From the NCBI RefSeq assembly GCF_963666015.1, contig NZ_OY762555.1, positions 434,001 to 498,000 of the forward strand: 64,000 nt of DNA. Reading direction: 5' to 3'. This document shows, in pieces, positions 18,762 to 26,664 of this stretch (within the stretch, counting starts at the first letter, position 1; every line of letters starts with the position of its first letter). Both the position numbers and the translations under genes were made by a program. The notes under the pieces were generated by a model that saw nothing but the letters and a program-made list of their open reading frames with translations, did not search any database and was not told where the DNA came from. The DNA comes from an uncultured Sphaerochaeta sp. GTDB taxonomy: Bacteria; Spirochaetota; Spirochaetia; Sphaerochaetales; Sphaerochaetaceae.

Positions 18762-19385
18762 TCAAATTTCAACAAATTCCTTTCTATTTATGATTCCGAG
18801 TGATATGAAGTAACTAACAACCAACAAGCCGATGACCATCATTCCCATGAAAACAGAAACCAAAGCAGTATTCTGGAAGCCTGTTTGCGAAGCAATACTT
18901 GTGAGTGCTGATCCAGCTCCCACAAGCAGGAACGTGATTAGGATATACCACACCCTGCTCTTCTCAAATCCAAATTTCAAAATCAACGGATAATTCAATG
19001 AAAGGAAAAATATTCCAAGCAAGATCTGAAGCTGCAATGCATTCAGCACCATTTCAATCTGGAAACCTCGAAAAACAACAGAGGAGACCATCACCAACAA
19101 AATGGAAACGGCTACTGTAAGGATCCCAAATAGATACTTGCTCTGCACAACGGCTTTTCTTGATACGGGAAGAGCAGAGACATACGCTTCCCAACCATCA
19201 CTCTGGTCGTATGCAAACGTGGTAAGGGTGAGCATAATCATCATCATGGTACACATTGCAGTATAGAGGAATCCACCCTGCAAGCCTGCAAACACGGCAA
19301 AGAAGAGAATAAGGAACAAAGTTATACCTGAGCGCTTCTTCAAAACATACCAATCTTTCAACATCAACGTTAATACTGATTTCAT
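18762..19385 (-). CDS. ABC-2 type transporter permease
   Basis: The 207-residue protein has six hydrophobic helices and the layout of the small ABC-2 membrane family (MKSVLTLMLKDWYVLKKRSGITLF at the N-terminus). Its start codon overlaps the stop of the ATPase gene (19382-19385), so the pair forms one exporter. With the YtrA-type regulator upstream, this looks like a GntR-controlled exporter of the Bacillus YtrABC type, usually linked to cell-envelope stress. The substrate is unknown. Confidence 0.82.
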   Translation of the reverse strand: MKSVLTLMLKDWYVLKKRSGITLFLILFFAVFAGLQGGFLYTAMCTMMMIMLTLTTFAYDQSDGWEAYVSALPVSRKAVVQSKYLFGILTVAVSILLVMVSSVVFRGFQIEMVLNALQLQILLGIFFLSLNYPLILKFGFEKSRVWYILITFLLVGAGSALTSIASQTGFQNTALVSVFMGMMVIGLLVVSYFISLGIINRKEFVEI

Positions 19386-20233
19386 GACCAGTCTCCTCCC
19401 TTGGATAGCATGATGATTATTTGCTCCAAGGTAACACGTTGGACCTCCCCAAATTGAGGCACTTCCTCACTTCTCATCAGGAACTCACTCTGGAATTGTC
19501 CATCTTTCCTACCTTTTATCGCATTGGGTTCAATATCAGCAATCCTTGTGGATGGGATCTGTACCAAGCGATAGCGTTCAAGCAGTTCATCTTTTTCACT
19601 CGATAGACGAATCTTCCCATCTTCCAGGAATGTCACATAATCGCAGAGCTTCTCCAGATCACTGGTGATATGACTGCTGATAAGGATCGTATGGTCCTCA
19701 TGTTCGCTAAAACGTGAGAGCAAGGTTATGATCTCTTCCCTGCTCACCGGATCCAGCCCACTGGTCGGTTCATCGAGGATCAGGAGTTTTGACTGATGAC
19801 TCAAAGCAATAGCCAGTTGCAGTTTTACCTTCATACCCCTTGAACACTTCCTATAAGGTTTTTTGGGATCAAGATGAAATTGCTTCAGGAGTTGTTGGTA
19901 ACAGGAAGCATCCCAAGCTGAATAAACCCCCTGAAAGACCCTTCCCATTTCAAGCGGATTCAGCATGCTAGGAATACCCGCATCTTCCACCATGAAGCCT
20001 ATGGAGTTCCTTGTCTGGTCATCCAATCCAATATTCGTACTACCAAGAACCGTAACATCGCCAGCATCCTGTCGTAATAACCCCAGCAGAAGCTTGAGGG
20101 TTGTGGTCTTGCCACTCCCGTTCGCTCCAATGAGCCCATGCACGGTACCCTGTGCTACCGAGAATTCCTGGTAGTCAAGGGCAAAGTTTCCAACCTGTTT
20201 CTTCACTCCCTTGCATATAATAGCCTGTTCCAT
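19382..20233 (-). CDS. ABC transporter ATP-binding protein
   Basis: The 283-residue ATPase has Walker A GANGSGKTT, a signature region that reads CSRGMKVKLQLAIAL (diverged from LSGGQ), Walker B LLILDEPTSGLD and the H-loop SSH. The start at 20233 is preferred because GGGGAG lies 9 bases upstream; an ATG at 20242 sits directly on that site. It follows the GntR gene almost without a gap and couples to the permease through a 4-base overlap. Confidence 0.9.
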   Translation of the reverse strand: MEQAIICKGVKKQVGNFALDYQEFSVAQGTVHGLIGANGSGKTTTLKLLLGLLRQDAGDVTVLGSTNIGLDDQTRNSIGFMVEDAGIPSMLNPLEMGRVFQGVYSAWDASCYQQLLKQFHLDPKKPYRKCSRGMKVKLQLAIALSHQSKLLILDEPTSGLDPVSREEIITLLSRFSEHEDHTILISSHITSDLEKLCDYVTFLEDGKIRLSSEKDELLERYRLVQIPSTRIADIEPNAIKGRKDGQFQSEFLMRSEEVPQFGEVQRVTLEQIIIMLSKGGDWS

Positions 20234-20234
20234 T

Positions 20235-20612
20235 CTACACATCTCCCCGCTTCAACAACGCATACATCATTCCAAGTTCTTCTTCCCCAAGGTCCAAGAA
20301 ATCTGCGAGCAACATAATTGCTCTCATATGTTCCTCAATTTTTCTCAGATACTCTTCCTTTATCTGCTCATGATTACGAGAAGCTACATAGCTTCCCTTT
20401 GCTGCAATGGTTTGAATATAGCCTTCCTTCTCCAATTCATCATACGCACGTTTTGTGGTGATGACACTTATTCTCAGTTCCTTTGCCAATACCCTGATGG
20501 AGGGAAGCAACGAACCCTCCTTCAAAACCCCAGAAACAATCTGAGAACGTATTTGTTCTGCAATTTGTGCATAGATGGGATCAGGGTTTGCATTCGAAAG
20601 AATGATGTCCAA
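20235..20612 (-). CDS. GntR family transcriptional regulator (YtrA subfamily)
   Basis: The 125-residue protein has only a GntR winged helix (about residues 10-78: PIYAQIAEQIRSQIVSGVL...LPSIRVLAKELRISVITTKRAYDELEKEGYI) and a short helical dimerisation tail, the hallmark of the YtrA subfamily. The start is TTG at 20612, with AAGGAG about 9 bases upstream. It heads an operon with the ABC ATPase and permease, and its own promoter is covered by tandem inverted repeats, so it most likely represses the operon until an unknown signal relieves it. Confidence 0.9.
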   Translation of the reverse strand: MDIILSNANPDPIYAQIAEQIRSQIVSGVLKEGSLLPSIRVLAKELRISVITTKRAYDELEKEGYIQTIAAKGSYVASRNHEQIKEEYLRKIEEHMRAIMLLADFLDLGEEELGMMYALLKRGDV

Positions 20613-20634
20613 GGCTGTTTTCTCCTTTCTGTTT

Positions 20635-20668
20635 ATATACAGTATATACAGTATACACTACATGTCAA
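20635..20668 (-). promoter_or_regulatory. gntR-ABC promoter overlapped by tandem palindromic operator
   Basis: On the minus strand a consensus -35 TTGACA (20663-20668) and -10 TATACT (20641-20646) are 16 bases apart. Between and over them lie two overlapping odd-centred inverted repeats of the unit TATAC-A-GTATA (20636-20646 and 20645-20655), repeated every 9 bases. This arrangement is what an autorepressing GntR protein would need. Confidence 0.7.
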
Positions 20669-20721
20669 CCTCTTTGGTCTATCGGTTCTCAAGATTGTCA
20701 GGAATCGTTATACTGGTGTCT

Positions 20722-21546
20722 ATGATTGACTTCCCATTCGAAAAGAAACACTCACTCCAGGACGCTTTAATGCAGCTCCATACCATTGTCACCCTACTCA
20801 GAAGCGAAGAGGGCTGTCCATGGGACAGGGAACAAACATCCAAGAGTGTTGCAGAGAACCTGCTTGATGAAACCTATGAGTATATCGATGAAGTTATCAA
20901 ACAGGATTTTCCTGGACAGAGAGAAGAATTGGGTGATGTACTACTTAATGCAATGATGTTGCTGGAGATCCACGAGGAACAGGATGATTTTTCTGTTGTT
21001 CAGGCACTCAATGATGTCTGTGAAAAGCTCATCAGAAGACACCCCCATGTATTCTCCACTGCTCAAGTCAGTTCCTCTGGTGAAGTCATTGACCTCTGGA
21101 ACTCCATCAAGACTACTGTTGAAGGGAAACAAAGCAAGGATGATGATTTTTTCAGCAGGGTGCCATCCTCCCTCCCCCCTCTTGAGATGGCCAATGAGAT
21201 CCAGAAGAAGATTCGAAAAGTAGGGTTTGATTGGCCTCATATAGATGGGGTGATAGAAAAGGTAGAGGAAGAACTCAGCGAAGTATTACATGCAAAAGAC
21301 CATCAGGATAATACGGATGAAGACTTGGAAATGGAGCTGGGAGATCTACTATTCGCTACTGTCAACCTAACCCGGTTCCTTGGCTACAATCCCTCGGTTG
21401 CTTTGCATCGTTCAAACCAAAAGATGCGCAAGCGTTTCAATGCGCTCTATCAACTGGCAAAGCAGAAGGACGTACCATTGGATCAGGAACATCTTGAGGA
21501 GATGGATCAACTTTGGCAGGAGGTCAAGAGCGAGGAAACCCGCTAG
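20722..21546 (+). CDS. mazG: Nucleoside triphosphate pyrophosphohydrolase MazG
   Basis: MazG hydrolyses NTPs to NMP and pyrophosphate, cleaning the nucleotide pool. Both tandem MazG domains are present: the first with LRSEEGCPWDREQT and LLDETYEYIDEV...REELGDVLLNAMM, the second with KVGFDWPHIDGVIEKVEEELSEV and MELGDLLFATVNL, which hold the magnesium-binding ExxE and ExxD residues. The 274-residue length matches the E. coli enzyme. The ATG at 20722 fits family N-termini; AGGA lies somewhat far upstream, and GTG 20716 is an alternative. Confidence 0.94.
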   Translation: MIDFPFEKKHSLQDALMQLHTIVTLLRSEEGCPWDREQTSKSVAENLLDETYEYIDEVIKQDFPGQREELGDVLLNAMMLLEIHEEQDDFSVVQALNDVCEKLIRRHPHVFSTAQVSSSGEVIDLWNSIKTTVEGKQSKDDDFFSRVPSSLPPLEMANEIQKKIRKVGFDWPHIDGVIEKVEEELSEVLHAKDHQDNTDEDLEMELGDLLFATVNLTRFLGYNPSVALHRSNQKMRKRFNALYQLAKQKDVPLDQEHLEEMDQLWQEVKSEETR

Positions 21547-21558
21547 AAGGAATGGCAT

Positions 21559-22215
21559 ATGGATAGTGCAGCAGATAATAACACTCGTGCAAAGCGAGAA
21601 CGAAAAAAAGAAGGCGGAGCCATCTACGAGCGAATCGCCTATGATATTGCAAAAAGAATTGCCAATAATGAGATCGATGAAGGGACACGACTCTCTGGAC
21701 GTTCGCTCATGTCTAGTGAATACGGAGTATCCCCTGAGACCATCAGAAGAGCCTTCGCCCTCCTCGAGGAGATGGAGGTTGTTCATGTTATGCACAACAG
21801 CGGTGTTCGTGTTCTCAGCACTGAGAAAGCAAAGACTTATATCAAGAAACATCACAAGCATGATGAAGGACGCTCCTTGTTGCAAAGGATGAGGGAAATC
21901 CTGAACGAGCAGGAATCCCTGAACCGTGAGCTGTATTCCACTGCAAAACAGCTATTTACCATGAACAACCGATTCAGGGAATCCAATCCGTTTCCCCTCT
22001 ATGAATACACCATAGCTGAGGAGAGCAAGGCTATCGGGAAAAATCTGGGGGAGCTGCGTTTCTGGCAGGAAACCGGTGCCACCATCGTAGCCATCCGTAG
22101 GGATGGGGTGATCAACCTATCCCCGGGACCGCTTGAGCGGCTGGTCGCCGGAGATATCCTGATGATGGTGGGACCACATGATTGCCTGAGACGAACAGAA
22201 CAACTATTCGATTGA
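21559..22215 (+). CDS. GntR-type regulator with RCK_C (TrkA-C) domain, BusR-like
   Basis: The 218-residue protein has a GntR winged helix (about residues 20-90), a helical, probably coiled-coil linker (about 100-140) and an RCK_C domain (about 145-217) with KAIGKNLGELRFWQETGATIVAIRRDG and LSPGPLERLVAGDILMMVGP. This order matches BusR, the c-di-AMP-responsive repressor of osmolyte uptake in lactic acid bacteria, which is established for that family; c-di-AMP binding here is inference. No osmolyte transporter is adjacent, so its targets lie elsewhere. An AGGA site precedes the ATG, and mazG ends 12 bases upstream. The 3' end overlaps the convergent radical SAM gene by 12 bases. Confidence 0.82.
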   Translation: MDSAADNNTRAKRERKKEGGAIYERIAYDIAKRIANNEIDEGTRLSGRSLMSSEYGVSPETIRRAFALLEEMEVVHVMHNSGVRVLSTEKAKTYIKKHHKHDEGRSLLQRMREILNEQESLNRELYSTAKQLFTMNNRFRESNPFPLYEYTIAEESKAIGKNLGELRFWQETGATIVAIRRDGVINLSPGPLERLVAGDILMMVGPHDCLRRTEQLFD

Positions 22216-24669
22216 TCGTAAATACGCTACATATCCAGTGTCCCAAGATCCTGCAAAGAGCTTCTCTCGCTTGATCGTAAGCTTGCTTGCTATCAGGAAC
22301 TTGTCAACATCAGAACCGAAGAGTAATTTGATCAAGTTGCGTTCCCCGGTAATACGAACCAGATATTGGTGTCCATCTTCCCCTTTGGTAACCGTCAGGG
22401 ATGCATCTGCCTCATGCAAGCGTGCTTCCAATATATCAGTGTACGGTTGCTCACCCTTGGTATCTATACGGTAGAGGCTCCCTTTCAAGTGTTTTGCAAG
22501 GGTTTGTTTCTTCGGTCCCTTCAGGAACAATACATCAAGGATCGTGTACCCTTCATTAAGCGTAAGTTGCAACTCGCTTTTCACCTTCGCCTCATCCAGC
22601 GTACCGTCATCCACCAATTCAGCAAGCATAACCTCTTCTTCACCAGCGATTCCAATGGAAAGCGGGTTCACAAACTCAAGCTTTGGCTTTGGATTGAAGC
22701 CTTGGGTGAACTGCACATCCAATGCTGAACGCTGGAATGCCATCTCAAAGTTTCGCATTGCATTAATATGGCTTACATAGAGCGCAGATCCATAACGTGA
22801 GTAAACAATAACCGTCTGTACCGTATTGGCAGGAACAGGAGGCATTGCTCCTGGGGCGCCAGGTTTCTCCTCTTTCCATTGTTCAAGGAAGGGATCCTTG
22901 TGGCTTACATCGACAACCTGATGAACAGTGGAACAGGCACCACACTGATGTTCACAGACATCGTAACAACGATCACTCAAGAGCAATTTCTTCGCCCTAT
23001 CCCACTCTTCCTTGAGAAATTTCTTTCCTACACGTAGAGAAACAGAATCCCAAGGCAAATCCTCTTCAATGTCATAATCCTTGAAGATTGATTCATCAGG
23101 GTTATAGGGAGCCTCATCAATAGCTTCTTTCCAGAGATCATACTGGAGGTACTCATTCCAGGCATCCAGTCGGCACCCTTTCTGATATGCCTTTTCAATT
23201 ACATCTGCATACCGTGCATCTCCCCTGCTGATCAGCCCCTCAAGATAACTGACACTCGGTTCATGATAACTTACCTTGCAACCCTTGATTCTCTCATTGA
23301 TCATTCTCTTCAGCTGGCTCAATTGCTGATAACTCTGTTCAGGAGTGAGCTGTGCACACCACTGGAATGGGGTGTGCGGCTTGGGAATGAACGTTCCAAT
23401 GTTGATATTCATCCGTATATGGGTCTCATCCCAGATTGCACCGAGGTAGTCCACAATAGCCTGGTTCTCTTCCTCTCGATCGACCACGGGAAGGCCGATC
23501 ATGAAGTAGAATTTTGCCAGCTTCCAACCCCTGCTCTTGGCCTCCTTGGCAATACCAATGACCTGTTCCAAGGGGACAGGCTTGTTCATTGCAAGCTGCC
23601 ATGACTCCTTTGGAGTCTCGATTGCAAAGGTCAGTCCGCTCTTTCTTACCTCGCTCAACTGTTCAAGGATTCCCAGAGAGAAGGAGTTGACCTTCAGGCT
23701 GGGCAGGGCAAAGGAGACATGCTTGGAAGCAAACTCTGCATTGAGTGTCTCAATCATCTCCTTGATATAGGGATGATCCCCACTGGAGAGGGAGCTGAGG
23801 GTTACCTCCCGGTATCCCAACGTATCGACATACTGAGTTACCTCTTCCTTGATGGTTTCATAGAGTTTCTGACGGTAAGGTTTGTAGTACTGTCCTGCAT
23901 GACAGAAGCGACAACCATTGGGACACCCTCTCATGATCTCCACAACCCCATTGTCTTGGGCAACCTTGAACGAAGGAACCACATAGTGCTGGTATCGGGC
24001 ATCACGCTTAAGGCCGAAAGAGTCATCTATGAACCGCAAGGACCGCTTCTTTTCCGGAGCCCAAAGGAACGAAAATTCCTCGAGCATCGTAAGCGTTTCC
24101 ACCCTTCCGTGACCATGCTCCTTGGCTTTCCTGATTGTCTGAACAACCTGTTCAAGGCCACCTTCTGCCTCACCAATGAAGACAAAATCCACAAATGGGG
24201 AAAACGGTAAGGGATTAGTTACCGCTGGTCCTCCCAGAATGACAATAGGATGCTCATCCCCTCGGTCCTTACTCCTGAGAGGAATATGTCCCAGTTCAAG
24301 CACTTGGAGCACATTGGTTGCACAGAGTTCATATCCAACAGAAATACCCAGCAGGTCCAGTTCGTGCAATGGTTTATGAAGGTCCAAGGTATACAGGGGA
24401 AGTTGCTTCTTTCTCAGCAGTTCCTCGAAATCGGGGGCAACGGAAAACACCCTATCGCAATGTACATGCTCCATCCGGTTCAGAAGATCGTAGAGGATTC
24501 TCACGGCATTGTTGCTCATCCCTATTTCATAGAGATCAGGAAAACAGATTGCTGCATGGAAATCCACAGCATCCATGTTCTTCTTCCCATAGTGGAATTC
24601 TCCACCAGTGTATCGGCTTGGTTGTGCAACCATAACCAGATCGTCGGCTAATGCCTCAAGTATATTCAT
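22204..24669 (-). CDS. Radical SAM protein fused to a DUF2344 domain
   Basis: The 821-residue protein combines a B12-binding-like N-terminal region, a radical SAM core (about residues 235-450) and a C-terminal DUF2344 domain (about 640-815, starting VIVYSRYGSALYVSHINAMRNFEMAFQRS). The iron-sulfur motif is CPNGCRFC (CxxxCxxC). An additional cysteine group, CYDVCEHQCGACS near residue 565, could hold a second cluster. In many bacteria the two parts are separate neighbouring genes near rng and rplU; here they are fused. The substrate of this TIGR03960-type family is not known. An AAGGATT site precedes the ATG. Confidence 0.85.
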   Translation of the reverse strand: MNILEALADDLVMVAQPSRYTGGEFHYGKKNMDAVDFHAAICFPDLYEIGMSNNAVRILYDLLNRMEHVHCDRVFSVAPDFEELLRKKQLPLYTLDLHKPLHELDLLGISVGYELCATNVLQVLELGHIPLRSKDRGDEHPIVILGGPAVTNPLPFSPFVDFVFIGEAEGGLEQVVQTIRKAKEHGHGRVETLTMLEEFSFLWAPEKKRSLRFIDDSFGLKRDARYQHYVVPSFKVAQDNGVVEIMRGCPNGCRFCHAGQYYKPYRQKLYETIKEEVTQYVDTLGYREVTLSSLSSGDHPYIKEMIETLNAEFASKHVSFALPSLKVNSFSLGILEQLSEVRKSGLTFAIETPKESWQLAMNKPVPLEQVIGIAKEAKSRGWKLAKFYFMIGLPVVDREEENQAIVDYLGAIWDETHIRMNINIGTFIPKPHTPFQWCAQLTPEQSYQQLSQLKRMINERIKGCKVSYHEPSVSYLEGLISRGDARYADVIEKAYQKGCRLDAWNEYLQYDLWKEAIDEAPYNPDESIFKDYDIEEDLPWDSVSLRVGKKFLKEEWDRAKKLLLSDRCYDVCEHQCGACSTVHQVVDVSHKDPFLEQWKEEKPGAPGAMPPVPANTVQTVIVYSRYGSALYVSHINAMRNFEMAFQRSALDVQFTQGFNPKPKLEFVNPLSIGIAGEEEVMLAELVDDGTLDEAKVKSELQLTLNEGYTILDVLFLKGPKKQTLAKHLKGSLYRIDTKGEQPYTDILEARLHEADASLTVTKGEDGHQYLVRITGERNLIKLLFGSDVDKFLIASKLTIKREKLFAGSWDTGYVAYLRSIE

Positions 24670-24690
24670 TCTTAATCCTTTTTTATATGT

Positions 24691-25458
24691 TCATTCCTGT
24701 GACAAGGTCTGGTATTTGTTAGCCAGAACCCTGAAATCGGCTTGTGTACAAAGTGTAGCCAAAGATGCATACAGCATCTGCCTCTCCTGAGAGGTCAGGT
24801 CAGCCTGTTCATACTCCTGTGCAAGAGGGACCAGGGTCTGTGCCCATGCCTTTGATAGGTGCCAGGAAGCAATGTTCGCAAGCAGAGACACCGTTTCCCC
24901 GTTTTCCAGTTCACCAAAAGCAGCTCGTATCTGTCCAAGCGGAGCTTCCGCTTCAAGAAGCAAGAGTGCATACTCCCTGTCACCCAACTGTTGCCTGAGG
25001 TAGGTAGCAAAGACCATAGCTGCTTCCTGAGAGCGACCAAGAGCCATCAGTGCCTGATAGTAGGCTCTCGCTCCCTGTGTCCCGAGGAATCCAGCCTCAT
25101 CAAGGAACGTAGCTTGTTCAACAACGAGCTCTACCTTTCCTTCACGGTCAGCGAGAATAAGCATCAGGTTCCGGGCCGCCATGCTGGGGCCTTCCTCTCC
25201 TGTTATCTCTTGATACAAAGCAAGGCTTTCCAAGGCCGTTTCGTTCTCACCAAGCTCAGCTTGCGCAAGTGCAAGATAGTAGAGGCTTCCGCTTCGATAG
25301 GTTTCACTGAAATCCTTTTCTGCTGAACGGTATAAGGCATCCCATTCACCTTGTTGTGCAAGCTCTTGTAAGGAGGAAGCATCTTTTGCACAAGAGAAAA
25401 ACAGCAAAGCAAGAAAAAAGGAGAACAGAAGGAGCTTCCACAATCGTGTTTTCTTCAT
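24691..25458 (-). CDS. TPR-containing lipoprotein
   Basis: The 255-residue protein starts with a lipoprotein signal peptide (lipobox FFSC, Cys near residue 23). The rest is alpha-helical with TPR-like pairs (YYLALAQAELGENETALESLALYQEI and ARAYYQALMALGRSQEAAMVFATYL). No enzymatic motif is visible; an assembly or scaffold role in the envelope is likely but unproven. It sits 26 bases downstream of rnpB and 21 bases upstream of the radical SAM gene, with an AGGAG ribosome-binding site. Confidence 0.72.
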   Translation of the reverse strand: MKKTRLWKLLLFSFFLALLFFSCAKDASSLQELAQQGEWDALYRSAEKDFSETYRSGSLYYLALAQAELGENETALESLALYQEITGEEGPSMAARNLMLILADREGKVELVVEQATFLDEAGFLGTQGARAYYQALMALGRSQEAAMVFATYLRQQLGDREYALLLLEAEAPLGQIRAAFGELENGETVSLLANIASWHLSKAWAQTLVPLAQEYEQADLTSQERQMLYASLATLCTQADFRVLANKYQTLSQE

Positions 25459-25484
25459 CTTCTGTTCTCCTGTCTATCATAAAA

Positions 25485-25820
25485 CAAGGCAGGCAATAAG
25501 CCGGGTTCTGTTTGTGATGATCATCTATCCAACAGCCCTGTTACCAAGGCTCTTTAGCAACCGACCCGCAGGTTCAGGGCGGACAACCCACCTGCTGCTT
25601 GGTTTTGCTCCTGACGAGGCTTACCCTGCCACCCCTGTTGCCAGCGGTGCGGTGGGCTCTTACCCCACCATTTCACCCTTACCGGAAAACCGGCGGTATA
25701 TTTTCTGTGGCGCTCTCTATAGCGTTACCGCTCCCGGGTGTTACCCGGCGTCATGTCCTATGGAGCCCGGACTTTCCTCAAGCGGCTGGTAGCCACCCGC
25801 GATCATCTAGCCTACCTTGA
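25485..25820 (-). ncRNA. rnpB: RNase P RNA (bacterial type A)
   Basis: Reading the minus strand, the RNA contains the universal segments GAGGAAAGTCCGGGCTCC (CR I) near the 5' end, GGTAAGGGTGAAA and GGTAAGAGCCCACCGC in the specificity domain, and AACAGAACCCGGCTTA near the 3' end (CR V). The P1 helix can be drawn between GCCTACCTT (25810-25818) and AAGGCAGGC (25486-25494) with one G-U pair, which sets the ends. It is about 336 nucleotides long. It begins 6-7 bases after the stop of the zinc-ribbon gene and ends 26 bases before the next start, so it is embedded in a protein-coding operon. I saw no clear promoter of its own. Confidence 0.95.
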
Positions 25821-25826
25821 AAAAAC

Positions 25827-26645
25827 CTAGAGCAAATCGTCAAATTCACTGCTATCGACAAAGTCGGAAAGACCACCTTCCTCGATATCCACATCTTCAA
25901 CATGCTTTCGGAACTTCTCTTCTGCACCTTCTGCTTCCTCATAGAAGAGGATACGACTGCAGTACGGGCAGAATTCAATTTCCTTTGCTTCCCTGACCTC
26001 ATTGACAAACTGATTCGGAAGAACGATATGACAACCCTGGCATACCAATCCATGGATAGGAACAATTCCCTTTCCTTTCTTGTTCTTCACGATATTGCAG
26101 AACTTGTTGTACAAGTCTTCATCAATGTCACCACCAATGTAACCCAAGCACTTTTTCTCAAGTGCTTCAAGTTCCTTCCGCTTCTCATCGAGCAGGGATT
26201 CAATCTTGCTCGCCTCGCTGTCAACTTCCTGTTTCTGGAGTGACATCAACTGCTCTTTCTCAGTAAGGCGTTCACTATACTCGTTGACCTGCTTCTCTTT
26301 CACATGCAACTGCTTGAGCAGACTCTGTTCCTTTGCTGCAGCATCCTTGATCTCTTTCTCCAACGCTTCGAATTCACGCTGGGTACTGATCAACTCCATC
26401 TGCTTCTCAGAGTTTTCACGAGCCAATACTGCATCATCATACTGGATATGAAGGCTTTTCAGATCATCCTTGGCTACTTCACTTCTCGTATGCTCCTCAA
26501 TATATTCAAGGTTAATCTTGTCGAGCAGCTCCTGCTTGACCTTCAAGTCCCTTGGCAACTTGACAATTTCATCCTCAAGCGCAAACCGGTCACTAAGGTC
26601 TTCCTGCAGCTGGTTGAGTCGTGTAAATACTTCTGCTTCTTCCAT
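25827..26645 (-). CDS. Coiled-coil protein with C4 zinc ribbon (CT398/CdsZ-like)
   Basis: The 272-residue protein has a long coiled coil (about residues 20-165, rich in Glu, Lys, Gln and Leu) and a zinc ribbon near residues 200-230 (GLVCQGCHIVLP...IEFCPYCSRILFY, CxxC...CxxC), followed by an acidic tail. This is the zf-RING_7 family, whose chlamydial member interacts with sigma-54 and secretion components; the role here is unknown. Two starts, ATG 26648 and ATG 26645, follow GGGAG; the second has better spacing. It is tightly linked to rpoD (19 bases). Confidence 0.82.
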   Translation of the reverse strand: MEEAEVFTRLNQLQEDLSDRFALEDEIVKLPRDLKVKQELLDKINLEYIEEHTRSEVAKDDLKSLHIQYDDAVLARENSEKQMELISTQREFEALEKEIKDAAAKEQSLLKQLHVKEKQVNEYSERLTEKEQLMSLQKQEVDSEASKIESLLDEKRKELEALEKKCLGYIGGDIDEDLYNKFCNIVKNKKGKGIVPIHGLVCQGCHIVLPNQFVNEVREAKEIEFCPYCSRILFYEEAEGAEEKFRKHVEDVDIEEGGLSDFVDSSEFDDLL

Positions 26646-26664
26646 CATCTTCTCCCTGTATCTC

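Noticed and set aside
20635..20657. Short tandem repeat as a CRISPR or microsatellite
   Set aside because: Only two to three 9-base units, and their position over a promoter explains them as an operator.
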